A stretch of 6,844 nucleotides of DNA from BM509 sp036396915 (GTDB lineage: Bacteria; Desulfobacterota; Desulfuromonadia; Desulfuromonadales; Geopsychrobacteraceae). Below are positions 1 through 6,473 of the stretch, one piece after another (the first letter of the stretch is position 1; every line of letters starts with the position of its first letter). The translations under genes were made by a program, and so were the position numbers. The stretch spans positions 1-6,844 of the forward strand of contig DASWJX010000251.1 of NCBI GenBank assembly GCA_036396915.1, read 5' to 3'. Under the pieces are notes generated by a model. It searched no databases. It was not told where the DNA came from and saw only the letters and a program-made list of their open reading frames with translations.

Positions 1-437
1 GTACAGCCCCCATGCAATGACGTCGGCCTGACTCCGTTCGAGCGGAAACCGGAAAGGTCCCGGCTCGCAAGCTCACACGGGTTAAACGGTGACGGCGCGG
101 CCATGACTGATCCGCTAGCACAAGGAGGAAGCGTGCTTATAAGCTTTTTCGAAGGCATCAATCCGTGGAAAATCCGACAGTTCAGCGGCTAATATCCGAC
201 ACCGGCCGGCGTCTGCCGCGCCAGACCAAACGGCAACCTCCTGATATCGCGGCTTTATATTTTTTTGGTATGGTTAATGAACGATCAACGAACCATGTCA
301 TGCCGTGGCCGCGCCATGTTGAGCTGTCGGAACCGTCGCTCCTGGATCGCCATGGACAGGAGTCGTGAGGCGCTGTTCCCGATTGCCAGCCAACAGATCG
401 GACGCGGCTGAAGGCCCTGATCAATGGGATTGCCGAG
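1..437. other. Upstream region without a recognised gene; operon leader
   Basis: I recognise no protein here. On the + strand, frame 1 is open from the window edge to a TAA at 190-192 (63 codons). It could be the tail of a truncated upstream gene, or chance. Inside it AAGGAGG (122-128) stands 4 bases before a GTG (133) that would give a 19-residue peptide, MLISFFEGINPWKIRQFSG. Bases 40-66 can fold: GAGC (40-43) pairs with GCTC (63-66) around an inner CGG/CCG stem, hinting at a structured RNA. Bases 251-280 form the only clearly AT-rich patch (TTTATAT, a run of T, TGGTATGGT) and are the most plausible place for the operon promoter. TGG-TATGGT at 266-274 resembles an extended -10, but I see no matching -35. 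Another frame (165-368) shows no recognisable domain. Confidence 0.4.
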
Positions 438-443
438 AGGGAG
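438..443 (+). promoter_or_regulatory. Ribosome binding site that fixes the cytochrome start at 448
   Basis: AGGGAG, part of a longer purine run GAGAGGGAG (435-443), lies 4 bases before the ATG at 448. The earlier in-frame ATG at 424 has no Shine-Dalgarno and would put eight residues, including three Arg, in front of the membrane anchor. Both ATGs sit in the same octamer GATCAATG (419-426 and 443-450), a short direct repeat that makes the choice look ambiguous at first sight. Confidence 0.7.
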
Positions 444-447
444 ATCA

Positions 448-2061
448 ATGCCTGCCCCGAAATGGATTACGCCGTTTTTTTACTGCTCGGCAGGTGCCGC
501 GCTGCTGGCGCTGTTGCTGGTGTTTTTTCAGCATGACGCCGAGCGACCCGCTCTCGGCGGCCATGCGGTCGCCGACCTGACGATCAACCTGGGCGGCCAA
601 CCGGTCAGGGAGCATTGCACGACCTGCCATCCCGCCGGCTCGCGCCCGGCCGCGGCGAACGTCGCCCGGACCGTATCCCCCCATCCGGACATCACTCCGC
701 ATCGGACCGATCAGCTCGGCTGCACGGCGTGCCATCTCGGCGAGGGGATGGCCCTGGATCTGAACGTTTCCCACGGACTGGGGGCACGCCGCATCCTGAC
801 CGGAAAAGACCTGCAGGCGACCTGCTTCCGCTGCCATCCCGCCGGCCCCCTTGCGGGCGCCGAGCCGGTCTGGAACGGTTATCGACAGTTTCATGTCAAA
901 GCCTGCACGACCTGTCATGCCACCGGCGCGGAAAATCCGGGGGGATTTTACGGCCCGGATCTGAGCGAGATCGGCAGCGTCCTCGGCCTGGACCGGCTGC
1001 AGGAAGCCATTCTGGAACCGGACCGGGAACCGGTCAATTCCAGGATGCCGCGCTTTCCGTTATCGAAGAACCAGGCCCGGCAGATCAGCTATTACCTGAA
1101 AAGCCTGATGGGCACCCCGCTCTACACGACGCCGATGCAGGTCCAGGCCGGCCTGGCCCGGAGCGTGGCCGTCGACCTGCCGCCACGGGGGACGGATCTG
1201 TCGGACGGCGAAACGCTGCTCTACCGGCAGCACTGCCTGGCGTGCCATAAATACGCCGCCGTCGACGGCCGCATCGGCCCCGACCTGAGCTATATCGGCC
1301 GTCAGCGCGAGCCGGACGCGCTCAAGACCTTCCTGGACAACCCGACCCGGCTGATCCCCGGTGCGGCCATGCCGCGGATCCCCATGACCGCGGCGACAGA
1401 GCGGCAACTGCTGCAATTTCTGGTGGCCGATGCGGTCGGTCCGGCTCCGGCCGGAGACAGCCGGCAGCTCTATATGCATCTCTGCCAGCGCTGCCATGCC
1501 GCCGAAGGCGACGGCCACGGTCCGATCCAGCCCAACCTGGCCAACTTCCCCAGGGCCTTTACCGGCAATGCCGACTTTTTCCGCGCCGTCGGCGACGAGC
1601 GGCTTCTCGACAGCCTGCGCCGGGGCATCCCCGGCACCTCCATGCCGGGCTACGGGAAGCTGCTTGACGAGCAGCGGAGCGACCGCCTGCTCGATCTGAT
1701 CTTTGCCGTGTTCATCGGCCTTGAGCGCCAGGAGAAGTCTGAGCCGACTCCGCTGCCGCAGCCGCCGGACCGGCCGACGTCGCAACGGCAGACCGATGCT
1801 CTTTTCCGGGAGAACTGCGCGCGCTGTCACGGCGCCTTCGGCACCGGCACCGGGCCGGACGCTCTCGACCATCTGCCGCGGCCCCGCAATTTACGCAATC
1901 AGCCCTACTTCGCGGCGGTTGCGGACCGGCGCATTGCGCGGGCCGTGCATGACGGCGTTCCCGGAACGGCGATGCCGGCGTTTCGGGACCACCTGGAGGC
2001 CCGGGATATCTGGTCGCTGGTCGGAAAAATCAGGGCATGGTCCCGCACAGAGGAACGATGA
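448..2061 (+). CDS. Heptaheme c-type cytochrome, membrane-anchored, partner of Rieske/cytochrome b complex
   Basis: This 537-residue protein probably carries electrons from the Rieske/cytochrome b core into the periplasm, in place of cytochrome c1 or f. Residues 8-27 form one hydrophobic segment with no clear cleavage site, so it is probably a signal anchor. Seven CxxCH heme sites begin at C57, C92, C126, C153, C263, C346 and C457. The first three lie in a His-rich part (H79, H85, H109, H149), suggesting bis-His ligation. The last four each head a class I-like cytochrome c module with a downstream Met-Pro as likely sixth ligand: M200, M308, M399, M509. Modules 1 and 2 share GPDLSxIG, and modules 3 and 4 share GxPGTxMP, so they look like duplicated pairs. 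A Pro-rich linker (432-447) precedes the last module. The gene's TGA overlaps the Rieske ATG. Heme sites are seen directly; the role is inferred from neighbours. Confidence 0.93.
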   Translation: MPAPKWITPFFYCSAGAALLALLLVFFQHDAERPALGGHAVADLTINLGGQPVREHCTTCHPAGSRPAAANVARTVSPHPDITPHRTDQLGCTACHLGEGMALDLNVSHGLGARRILTGKDLQATCFRCHPAGPLAGAEPVWNGYRQFHVKACTTCHATGAENPGGFYGPDLSEIGSVLGLDRLQEAILEPDREPVNSRMPRFPLSKNQARQISYYLKSLMGTPLYTTPMQVQAGLARSVAVDLPPRGTDLSDGETLLYRQHCLACHKYAAVDGRIGPDLSYIGRQREPDALKTFLDNPTRLIPGAAMPRIPMTAATERQLLQFLVADAVGPAPAGDSRQLYMHLCQRCHAAEGDGHGPIQPNLANFPRAFTGNADFFRAVGDERLLDSLRRGIPGTSMPGYGKLLDEQRSDRLLDLIFAVFIGLERQEKSEPTPLPQPPDRPTSQRQTDALFRENCARCHGAFGTGTGPDALDHLPRPRNLRNQPYFAAVADRRIARAVHDGVPGTAMPAFRDHLEARDIWSLVGKIRAWSRTEER

Positions 2062-2525
2062 TGATGATCAAGTCGACACGCCGGCAGTGGCTCGGCAAGG
2101 GTTTGACGGGACTGGTTCTGCTCGGATTCGGCGGGCTGCTGTCGGATGTCTGGCTGTCGGCCCGCCGCTTCTCCTCCGCGCACTGGATGCCGCTGGTCGC
2201 CCTGAAGGATGTTCCGGGAGACGGCACCTACCCCTTTCCGAAACGCAAGGCGGCCCTGGTCGTCCGCCAGGGCCGGGGGGCGGTGATCAGCCTTGAGTGC
2301 ACCCATCTGGGCTGCCTGGTGAACACCATCGACGAAGGATTCTTCTGTCCCTGCCACGGCAGCGTCTTCGGCCCCGACGGCGAGGTCTACTCGGGTCCCG
2401 CGCCCGGGCCGCTGCCCTGGTATCCGGTCAAGGTCGAGAACGACCGGGTCTGGTTCCACTCCGGGACGAAAGCGGCTGCTCCGCACTGGGTTTCCTTGCG
2501 CAGCGATGCCGAGCGCGGAGCATAG
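2058..2525 (+). CDS. Rieske [2Fe-2S] iron-sulfur protein of a bc-type complex
   Basis: It accepts an electron from quinol at the Qo site of cytochrome b and passes it to the cytochrome c partner on the periplasmic side. The protein is about 155 residues, short for the family. The N-terminus carries a twin-arginine-like STRRQWLGKG (6-15) before a hydrophobic segment (16-29), typical of Tat-exported, membrane-anchored Rieske proteins. Cluster ligands are C81 and H83 in CTHLGC, and C97 and H100 in CPCHGS. C86 and C99 form the usual disulfide. The Pro-loop GPAPGPLPWY (113-122) is present. F104 occupies the position of the Tyr that hydrogen-bonds a ligand Cys in mitochondrial proteins, which should lower the midpoint potential. 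AGAGGA (2049-2054) precedes three consecutive ATGs (2058, 2061, 2064), so the start is uncertain by two codons. I chose 2058 for the 4-base overlap with the upstream stop. Confidence 0.95.
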   Translation: MMMIKSTRRQWLGKGLTGLVLLGFGGLLSDVWLSARRFSSAHWMPLVALKDVPGDGTYPFPKRKAALVVRQGRGAVISLECTHLGCLVNTIDEGFFCPCHGSVFGPDGEVYSGPAPGPLPWYPVKVENDRVWFHSGTKAAAPHWVSLRSDAERGA

Positions 2526-2528
2526 GCG

Positions 2529-3569
2529 ATGGCGGGCAATTTCCTCAAACATCTCCATACGGGCAGGGTCAGCCGGCAGGCGCTGCGGCCGACGACAACC
2601 TTCGGCCTGGGGGTCGCCTGCCTGACCTGCCTGGGGATTCTGATCGCCACCGGGCTCACCCTGTTTCTGCATTATGTCCCCGACCAGGCCAAGGCCTATG
2701 AAAGAATTCTGCACATAACGACAACCCTGCGCTTCGGAAAGTTCGTGCGCAACCTGCACTATCTGGCCGCCAATGCCCTGCTGGTTTTCAGTGTCCTGCA
2801 CCTGGCCCGGGTCGCCCTGACCGCCGGCTATAAACATCGCCGGCTTAACTGGTGCTACGGTTTGATCCTGTTGCTGCTGATCCTGTTTGCCAATTTCACC
2901 GGCTACCTGCTGCCGTGGGACCAGATTTCCTACTGGGCGGTCAAGGTCGGGGCCTCGCTGGCCGAATATGTGCCCCTGGCCGGAGCCGCCCTGAAAAGCT
3001 TCCTGCTGGGGGGGGACGACGTCGGCCATGAAACGCTCTTGCGTTCCTTCGCCTTTCATGCCGGCAGCCTGCCGTTGGCGATGCTTGCCGTCCTCGCTCT
3101 CCACCTCTGGCGGATCCGCAAGGATGGCGGGCTGGCGGCCAGCGAAGCGGCCGGCGATGACAAACTCGCCGCTGCGCCATGGCTCTATCGGGCCGAAGGG
3201 GGTGTCGCTTTCTCCGTGCTGGCGGCCCTGACGCTCCTCGCGCTGCTGATCGACGCGCCGATTTCCGAACGGGCCGACCCGTCCCACCCCCCCAACCCGG
3301 CCAAGGCGCCCTGGTATTTTGTCGGCATTCAGGAGCTGATCAGCCATTCGGCGCTGATCGGTGGTATCATTGTGCCGATCGTGATCGCGCTGTTCCTGCT
3401 GTTGCTGCCGCTGCTCGATCGCAGCACATCGCCGGGGGGAAGATGGCTGGCCGGCGACCGTTGGATCTGGTCGCTGATGTTCCTGTTACTCCTGGCCGGA
3501 CAGATCATCTGCATCATCATCGGCCAATGGCTGCGCGGCCCGAACTGGCAGCTCGTTTTTCCGTTTTAA
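2529..3569 (+). CDS. Cytochrome b, fused b6/subunit IV form, of a Rieske/cytochrome b complex
   Basis: This is the membrane core that oxidises quinol at Qo and passes electrons across the membrane through two b hemes. At 346 residues it is shorter than mitochondrial cytochrome b (about 380). Helices lie near 25-48, 75-98, 108-127, 172-194, 226-243, 275-296 and 312-332. Heme ligands are H77/H91 (14 apart) and H177/H192 (15 apart). The 15 spacing in helix D is the cytochrome b6 pattern, against 14 in bc1. LPWDQISYWA (128-137) is the b6-like Qo region. The ef-loop reads KAPWYF (259-264), so the PEWY glutamate is replaced by P261. G26 aligns with the Cys that binds heme ci in b6f, so that heme is unlikely. 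The C-terminus RGPNW (336-340) resembles other deltaproteobacterial forms. GGAG (2517-2520) inside the Rieske gene is its ribosome binding site; the gap between the genes is 3 bases. Confidence 0.95.
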   Translation: MAGNFLKHLHTGRVSRQALRPTTTFGLGVACLTCLGILIATGLTLFLHYVPDQAKAYERILHITTTLRFGKFVRNLHYLAANALLVFSVLHLARVALTAGYKHRRLNWCYGLILLLLILFANFTGYLLPWDQISYWAVKVGASLAEYVPLAGAALKSFLLGGDDVGHETLLRSFAFHAGSLPLAMLAVLALHLWRIRKDGGLAASEAAGDDKLAAAPWLYRAEGGVAFSVLAALTLLALLIDAPISERADPSHPPNPAKAPWYFVGIQELISHSALIGGIIVPIVIALFLLLLPLLDRSTSPGGRWLAGDRWIWSLMFLLLLAGQIICIIIGQWLRGPNWQLVFPF

Positions 3570-3597
3570 TGCTTTCGATAAGACAAGGAGCAGAATT

Positions 3598-4146
3598 ATG
3601 CCGAAACTGAATTTGCTGACCGCGCTGACAACCGTGGTCCTGACCCTGGTGCTGAGCGGCGGCCCGGCCCGGGCCATGGATGAAAATCAGCGCCAGAGAT
3701 TCGACCGGATCCTGACCATGAACATGCAGGAACTGACAACGGCGGCAGCGGAGCTGCTGGAACGGAAGTACCCCGACGAGGACTGGGAACAGTACGCTTT
3801 CCCCTCCTTCGTCTTTACCAGCAACTCGGTGGAAACCGGATACCGGATCGCGGTCAAGGAACCGGACCTGCTCGGCAGGGCCAACGTCACCGGCAAGACC
3901 CAGGTGATCCCCTGTTACTGTTTCTGCGACGCCATGGGCCACAACAACCTGCTGTACTGTTTCTGGAAAGACGGCAAACCGGGCGGAGCGTATGATGACC
4001 ATGCCGCCGGCTGCAACATCTGCTACGGCCAGGCGATGCTGGCATTTCTGTGGCATGAGCTTGGCGCAACCCACGACGAGATCATTGCCGGGATGGAAAA
4101 AAGGTTCTCCCGCCTGCTGAAAAGGAACGACGCGGGGAAGCATTAA
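3598..4146 (+). CDS. Exported cysteine-rich protein of the PCYCGC-motif family
   Basis: Its function is unknown. The 182-residue product has a signal peptide: K3, a hydrophobic core (5-19), and a Sec-type ARA site predicting cleavage after A26. The C-terminal half carries PCYCFC (105-110), then H115, C121, H135, C139 and C142 (CNIC), with the His-Asn-Asn-Leu-Leu and His-x3-Cys-x2-Cys spacing I associate with the PCYCGC-motif domain known mainly from Bacillota lipoproteins. This copy has Phe in place of Gly within the motif and no lipobox Cys at the signal cleavage site. Seven Cys and two His outside the signal peptide suggest metal binding or a redox role; that is inference. It contains no CxxCH and so is not a cytochrome. 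AAGGAG (3585-3590) stands 7 bases before the ATG. It follows cytochrome b by 28 bases, so it probably belongs to the same operon and may serve as an accessory or assembly factor. Confidence 0.8.
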   Translation: MPKLNLLTALTTVVLTLVLSGGPARAMDENQRQRFDRILTMNMQELTTAAAELLERKYPDEDWEQYAFPSFVFTSNSVETGYRIAVKEPDLLGRANVTGKTQVIPCYCFCDAMGHNNLLYCFWKDGKPGGAYDDHAAGCNICYGQAMLAFLWHELGATHDEIIAGMEKRFSRLLKRNDAGKH

Positions 4147-4211
4147 GGTAGTCATGCTGCGGTGATCAGCAACGACTGGATTTTCACCGGTCCCGTGCAC
4201 TAATCGCAACA

Positions 4212-4247
4212 GCCCCAAAGGGGAAAACATCGGCACCCCTTTGGGGC
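4212..4247 (+). promoter_or_regulatory. Perfect 12-bp inverted repeat in the leader of the VTT-flavoprotein gene
   Basis: GCCCCAAAGGGG (4212-4223) and CCCCTTTGGGGC (4236-4247) are exact reverse complements separated by 12 bases. Each arm is also a small palindrome (CCCC-N3-GGGG), so the RNA could form one long hairpin or two short ones. The repeat ends only 4 bases before the GGAGGT ribosome binding site (4252-4257). No T-run follows, so it is not a standard intrinsic terminator for the upstream operon. It could be a binding site for a dimeric regulator, a translation-controlling hairpin or an mRNA-stabilising structure. The repeat is seen directly; the function is not determined. Confidence 0.7.
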
Positions 4248-4251
4248 GCCC

Positions 4252-4257
4252 GGAGGT
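4252..4257 (+). promoter_or_regulatory. Ribosome binding site that fixes the start at 4262
   Basis: GGAGGT lies 4 bases before the ATG at 4262. The alternative in-frame TTG at 4241 falls inside the inverted repeat, upstream of this site, and would add seven residues (MGRPEVG) ahead of the first membrane segment. The ATG at 4262 is the better start. Confidence 0.75.
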
Positions 4258-4261
4258 CGGC

Positions 4262-6403
4262 ATGCCGAGTCGCTGGAAAAAAGCTTTCATTCTCATCACC
4301 ATTGCCGTATTGGTCGGCCTGTTCATCTTCTTCGATCTGCAGCGCTATCTGACGCTGGCGCACCTCAAGGCGCAACAGGAGACATTGCAGAGCTATTATG
4401 CGTCGCATCGCCTGTTGACCCTGGCCGGTTATTTCTGCTTTTACATTATCGTCACCGCCCTGTCGCTTCCGGGGGCCGCGGTCATGACCCTGGCCGGCGG
4501 CGCCCTGTTCGGTTTCTGGCCGGCCTTGCTGGTGGTTTCCTTCGCCAGCTCCATCGGCGCAACCCTGGCCTTTCTGGTCAGCCGTTTTCTGCTGCGCGAC
4601 TGGGTGCAGAGCCGCTTCGGCAATCGCCTCAAAACCGTCAACGCAGGGATTGCCCGGGAGGGGGCCTTCTATCTCTTCTCGTTGCGCCTGGTGCCGGTCT
4701 TCCCCTTTTTCGTCATCAACCTGGTACTGGGGCTGACACCGATGCGCGCCCCGACCTTCTACGCGGTCAGCCAGGTCGGCATGCTGGCCGGAACGGCGGT
4801 CTACGTCAATGCCGGAACCCGGCTCGGCCAGATCACGAGCCTTTCCGGAATCCTCTCGCCGGAATTATTGATCTCCTTCGCGCTGCTCGGTCTGTTTCCG
4901 CTCATCGCCAAAAAAGGGGTCGACTTCATGAAGGCCCGCCGGGTGCTCAAAGCCTATCCCCGTCCCCGGAAGTTCGACTACAACCTGGTGGTGATCGGCG
5001 CCGGCTCGGCCGGACTGGTCGCCAGCTACATCGCCGCGACGGTCAAGGCCAGGGTCGCCCTGATCGAAAAGCACAAGATGGGCGGCGACTGCCTGAACAC
5101 CGGCTGCGTGCCCAGCAAGGCGCTGCTCCGTTCGGCCAAAATGCTGGCCTACGGACGCCGGGCGCAAGACTACGGTTTCAAAAAAACGGTCATCGACTTC
5201 GATTTCGCCGAGGTGATGGAGCGGGTCCAGAGGGTGATCGGCAAAGTCGAACCCCACGATTCCGTGGCACGCTATACCGCTTTGGGCGTCGACTGCATTT
5301 CGGGAGCAGCGAAACTGACCTCCCCCTACAGCGTCGAGGTCAACGGCCGGACCCTGACGACCCGCAACATCATCGTCGCCACCGGCGCGGTCCCTCTGCT
5401 GCCGCCGATCCCGGGCCTCGACCGGATCGACTACCTGACCTCCGACAACCTCTGGCACTTGCGTGACTTGCCGCGACGGCTGGTGGTCCTCGGCGGCGGT
5501 CCCATCGGTTGCGAGATGAGCCAGGCCTTTGCCCGTTTCGGCAGTCGGGTCACCCAGGTGGAGATGGCGCCGCACATCATGGGGCGGGAGGATCCGGAGG
5601 TTGCCGACTTCATCCGCGCGCGCTTCGAAGCCGAAGGCGTGCGGGTGCTGACCGGCCATACGGCCCGACAGGTGCTGATCGAGGGGGACGAGCAGCTTCT
5701 GGTCTGTGAAAATCAGGGCCGGCAGGTCACAATCCCCTTCGACCGGCTGCTGGTCGCCGTCGGGCGCCGCGCCAACATTGAGGGTTTCGGCCTGGAAGAG
5801 CTCGGGGTGAGGATCAGTCCCCGCGGCACGATCGAGACCGACCCGTTGCTGCGGACCAATATCCCCAACATCCTCTGTGCCGGCGACGTCGCCGGTCCCT
5901 ATCAGTTCACCCATACCGCCGGGCACCAGGCCTGGTACGCCGCGGTGAACGCCCTGTTCAGCCCGTTCAAGACCTTTCGCGCCGACTACCGGGTGATCCC
6001 CTGGTGCACCTTCACCGACCCCGAAGTCGCCCGGGTGGGACTGAACGAGAACCAGGCGCAAGAACGGGGGATCGACTTCGAGGTGGTCCGCTATGAACTG
6101 GCGGAGCTCGATCGCGCCATTGCCGAGGAAGAGGCTGAAGGCTGGATCAAGGTCATCACCCCGACCGGCAAGGACAAGATCCTCGGCGCCACCATCGTCG
6201 GCGCCCATGCCGGCGACCTGCTGGCCGAGTTCATCCTGGCCATGAAGCACGGCATCGGCCTCAACAAGATTCTCGGCACCATTCACTCCTATCCGACCCT
6301 GGCCGAAGCCAACAAGGCCGTCGCCGGGGAGTGGAAACGGGCCCATATCCCGGAAAAACTGCTCGGCCGGGTGGAGAAATTTCACGCCTGGCGGCGGGGC
6401 TGA
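4262..6403 (+). CDS. Fusion of TVP38/TMEM64 (VTT) membrane domain with MerA/LPD-like FAD disulfide oxidoreductase
   Basis: Residues 1-225 form a polytopic membrane domain of the VTT/SNARE-associated (DedA-like) family. It has a first helix at 8-24, a Gly-rich re-entrant part near 70-108, and the signature FSLRLVPVFPF (139-149). Residues 240-690 form a class I pyridine nucleotide-disulfide oxidoreductase. FAD binds at GAGSAG (246-251) and CAGDV (539-543). The redox disulfide is C277/C282 in GGDCLNTGC. The NAD(P) site is GGGPIG (411-416) with E434, which favours NADH. A C-terminal dimerisation domain follows (about 578-690). Y677 replaces the catalytic His of lipoamide dehydrogenase in the HxYPT motif, with E682 retained; Tyr at this position is a mercuric reductase trait. 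The heavy-metal-associated N-domain and C-terminal Cys pair of true MerA are absent. The substrate is unknown. The flavin domain should face the cytoplasm. It follows the operon after 115 bases, so it may be transcribed separately. Confidence 0.93.
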   Translation: MPSRWKKAFILITIAVLVGLFIFFDLQRYLTLAHLKAQQETLQSYYASHRLLTLAGYFCFYIIVTALSLPGAAVMTLAGGALFGFWPALLVVSFASSIGATLAFLVSRFLLRDWVQSRFGNRLKTVNAGIAREGAFYLFSLRLVPVFPFFVINLVLGLTPMRAPTFYAVSQVGMLAGTAVYVNAGTRLGQITSLSGILSPELLISFALLGLFPLIAKKGVDFMKARRVLKAYPRPRKFDYNLVVIGAGSAGLVASYIAATVKARVALIEKHKMGGDCLNTGCVPSKALLRSAKMLAYGRRAQDYGFKKTVIDFDFAEVMERVQRVIGKVEPHDSVARYTALGVDCISGAAKLTSPYSVEVNGRTLTTRNIIVATGAVPLLPPIPGLDRIDYLTSDNLWHLRDLPRRLVVLGGGPIGCEMSQAFARFGSRVTQVEMAPHIMGREDPEVADFIRARFEAEGVRVLTGHTARQVLIEGDEQLLVCENQGRQVTIPFDRLLVAVGRRANIEGFGLEELGVRISPRGTIETDPLLRTNIPNILCAGDVAGPYQFTHTAGHQAWYAAVNALFSPFKTFRADYRVIPWCTFTDPEVARVGLNENQAQERGIDFEVVRYELAELDRAIAEEEAEGWIKVITPTGKDKILGATIVGAHAGDLLAEFILAMKHGIGLNKILGTIHSYPTLAEANKAVAGEWKRAHIPEKLLGRVEKFHAWRRG

Positions 6404-6409
6404 GGCAGG

Positions 6410-6447
6410 CCGGCGGCCAGGCGGACACCCGCATCCCCGCCGGTTTT
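6410..6447 (+). terminator. Probable intrinsic terminator after the VTT-flavoprotein gene
   Basis: CCGGCGG (6410-6416) pairs perfectly with CCGCCGG (6437-6443), followed directly by TTTT (6444-6447). The 20-base loop holds a second small stem, GCGG (6421-6424) with CCGC (6429-6432). The hairpin starts 6 bases after the TGA. The T-run is short, so termination may be partial. Confidence 0.6.
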
Positions 6448-6473
6448 CGAAGCGTGAATCAGCAGGAGGAGGA

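Noticed and set aside
266..274. Extended -10 promoter TGG-TATGGT
   Set aside because: Four of six bases match and no -35 lies at proper spacing, so it is mentioned only as a possibility in the leader entry.
424..447. Earlier ATG for the heptaheme cytochrome
   Set aside because: It has no ribosome binding site, whereas AGGGAG precedes the ATG at 448 and the anchor then begins close to the N-terminus.
1060..1872. 270-codon reverse-strand frame and + strand frames at 615-1250 and 1703-2296
   Set aside because: All overlap the cytochrome CxxCH modules in the wrong frame and carry no domain.
1905..3347. 480-codon open frame on the reverse strand
   Set aside because: It lies opposite the end of the heptaheme cytochrome, the Rieske gene and most of cytochrome b, all certain. 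It is Gln/Gly/Arg-rich without any domain, a typical shadow in GC-rich DNA.
3598..4146. Reading the Cys-rich protein as a cytochrome c
   Set aside because: None of its Cys form CxxCH; CNIC is followed by Tyr, and CYCFC by Asp.
4212..4247. Intrinsic terminator for the cytochrome operon
   Set aside because: The stem is strong but no T-run follows; the next bases are CGCC and then the ribosome binding site.
4262..6403. Calling the flavoprotein merA and the locus a mercury resistance operon
   Set aside because: There is no heavy-metal-associated domain, no C-terminal Cys pair, and no merR, merT or merP nearby; only the Tyr and the general fold agree.
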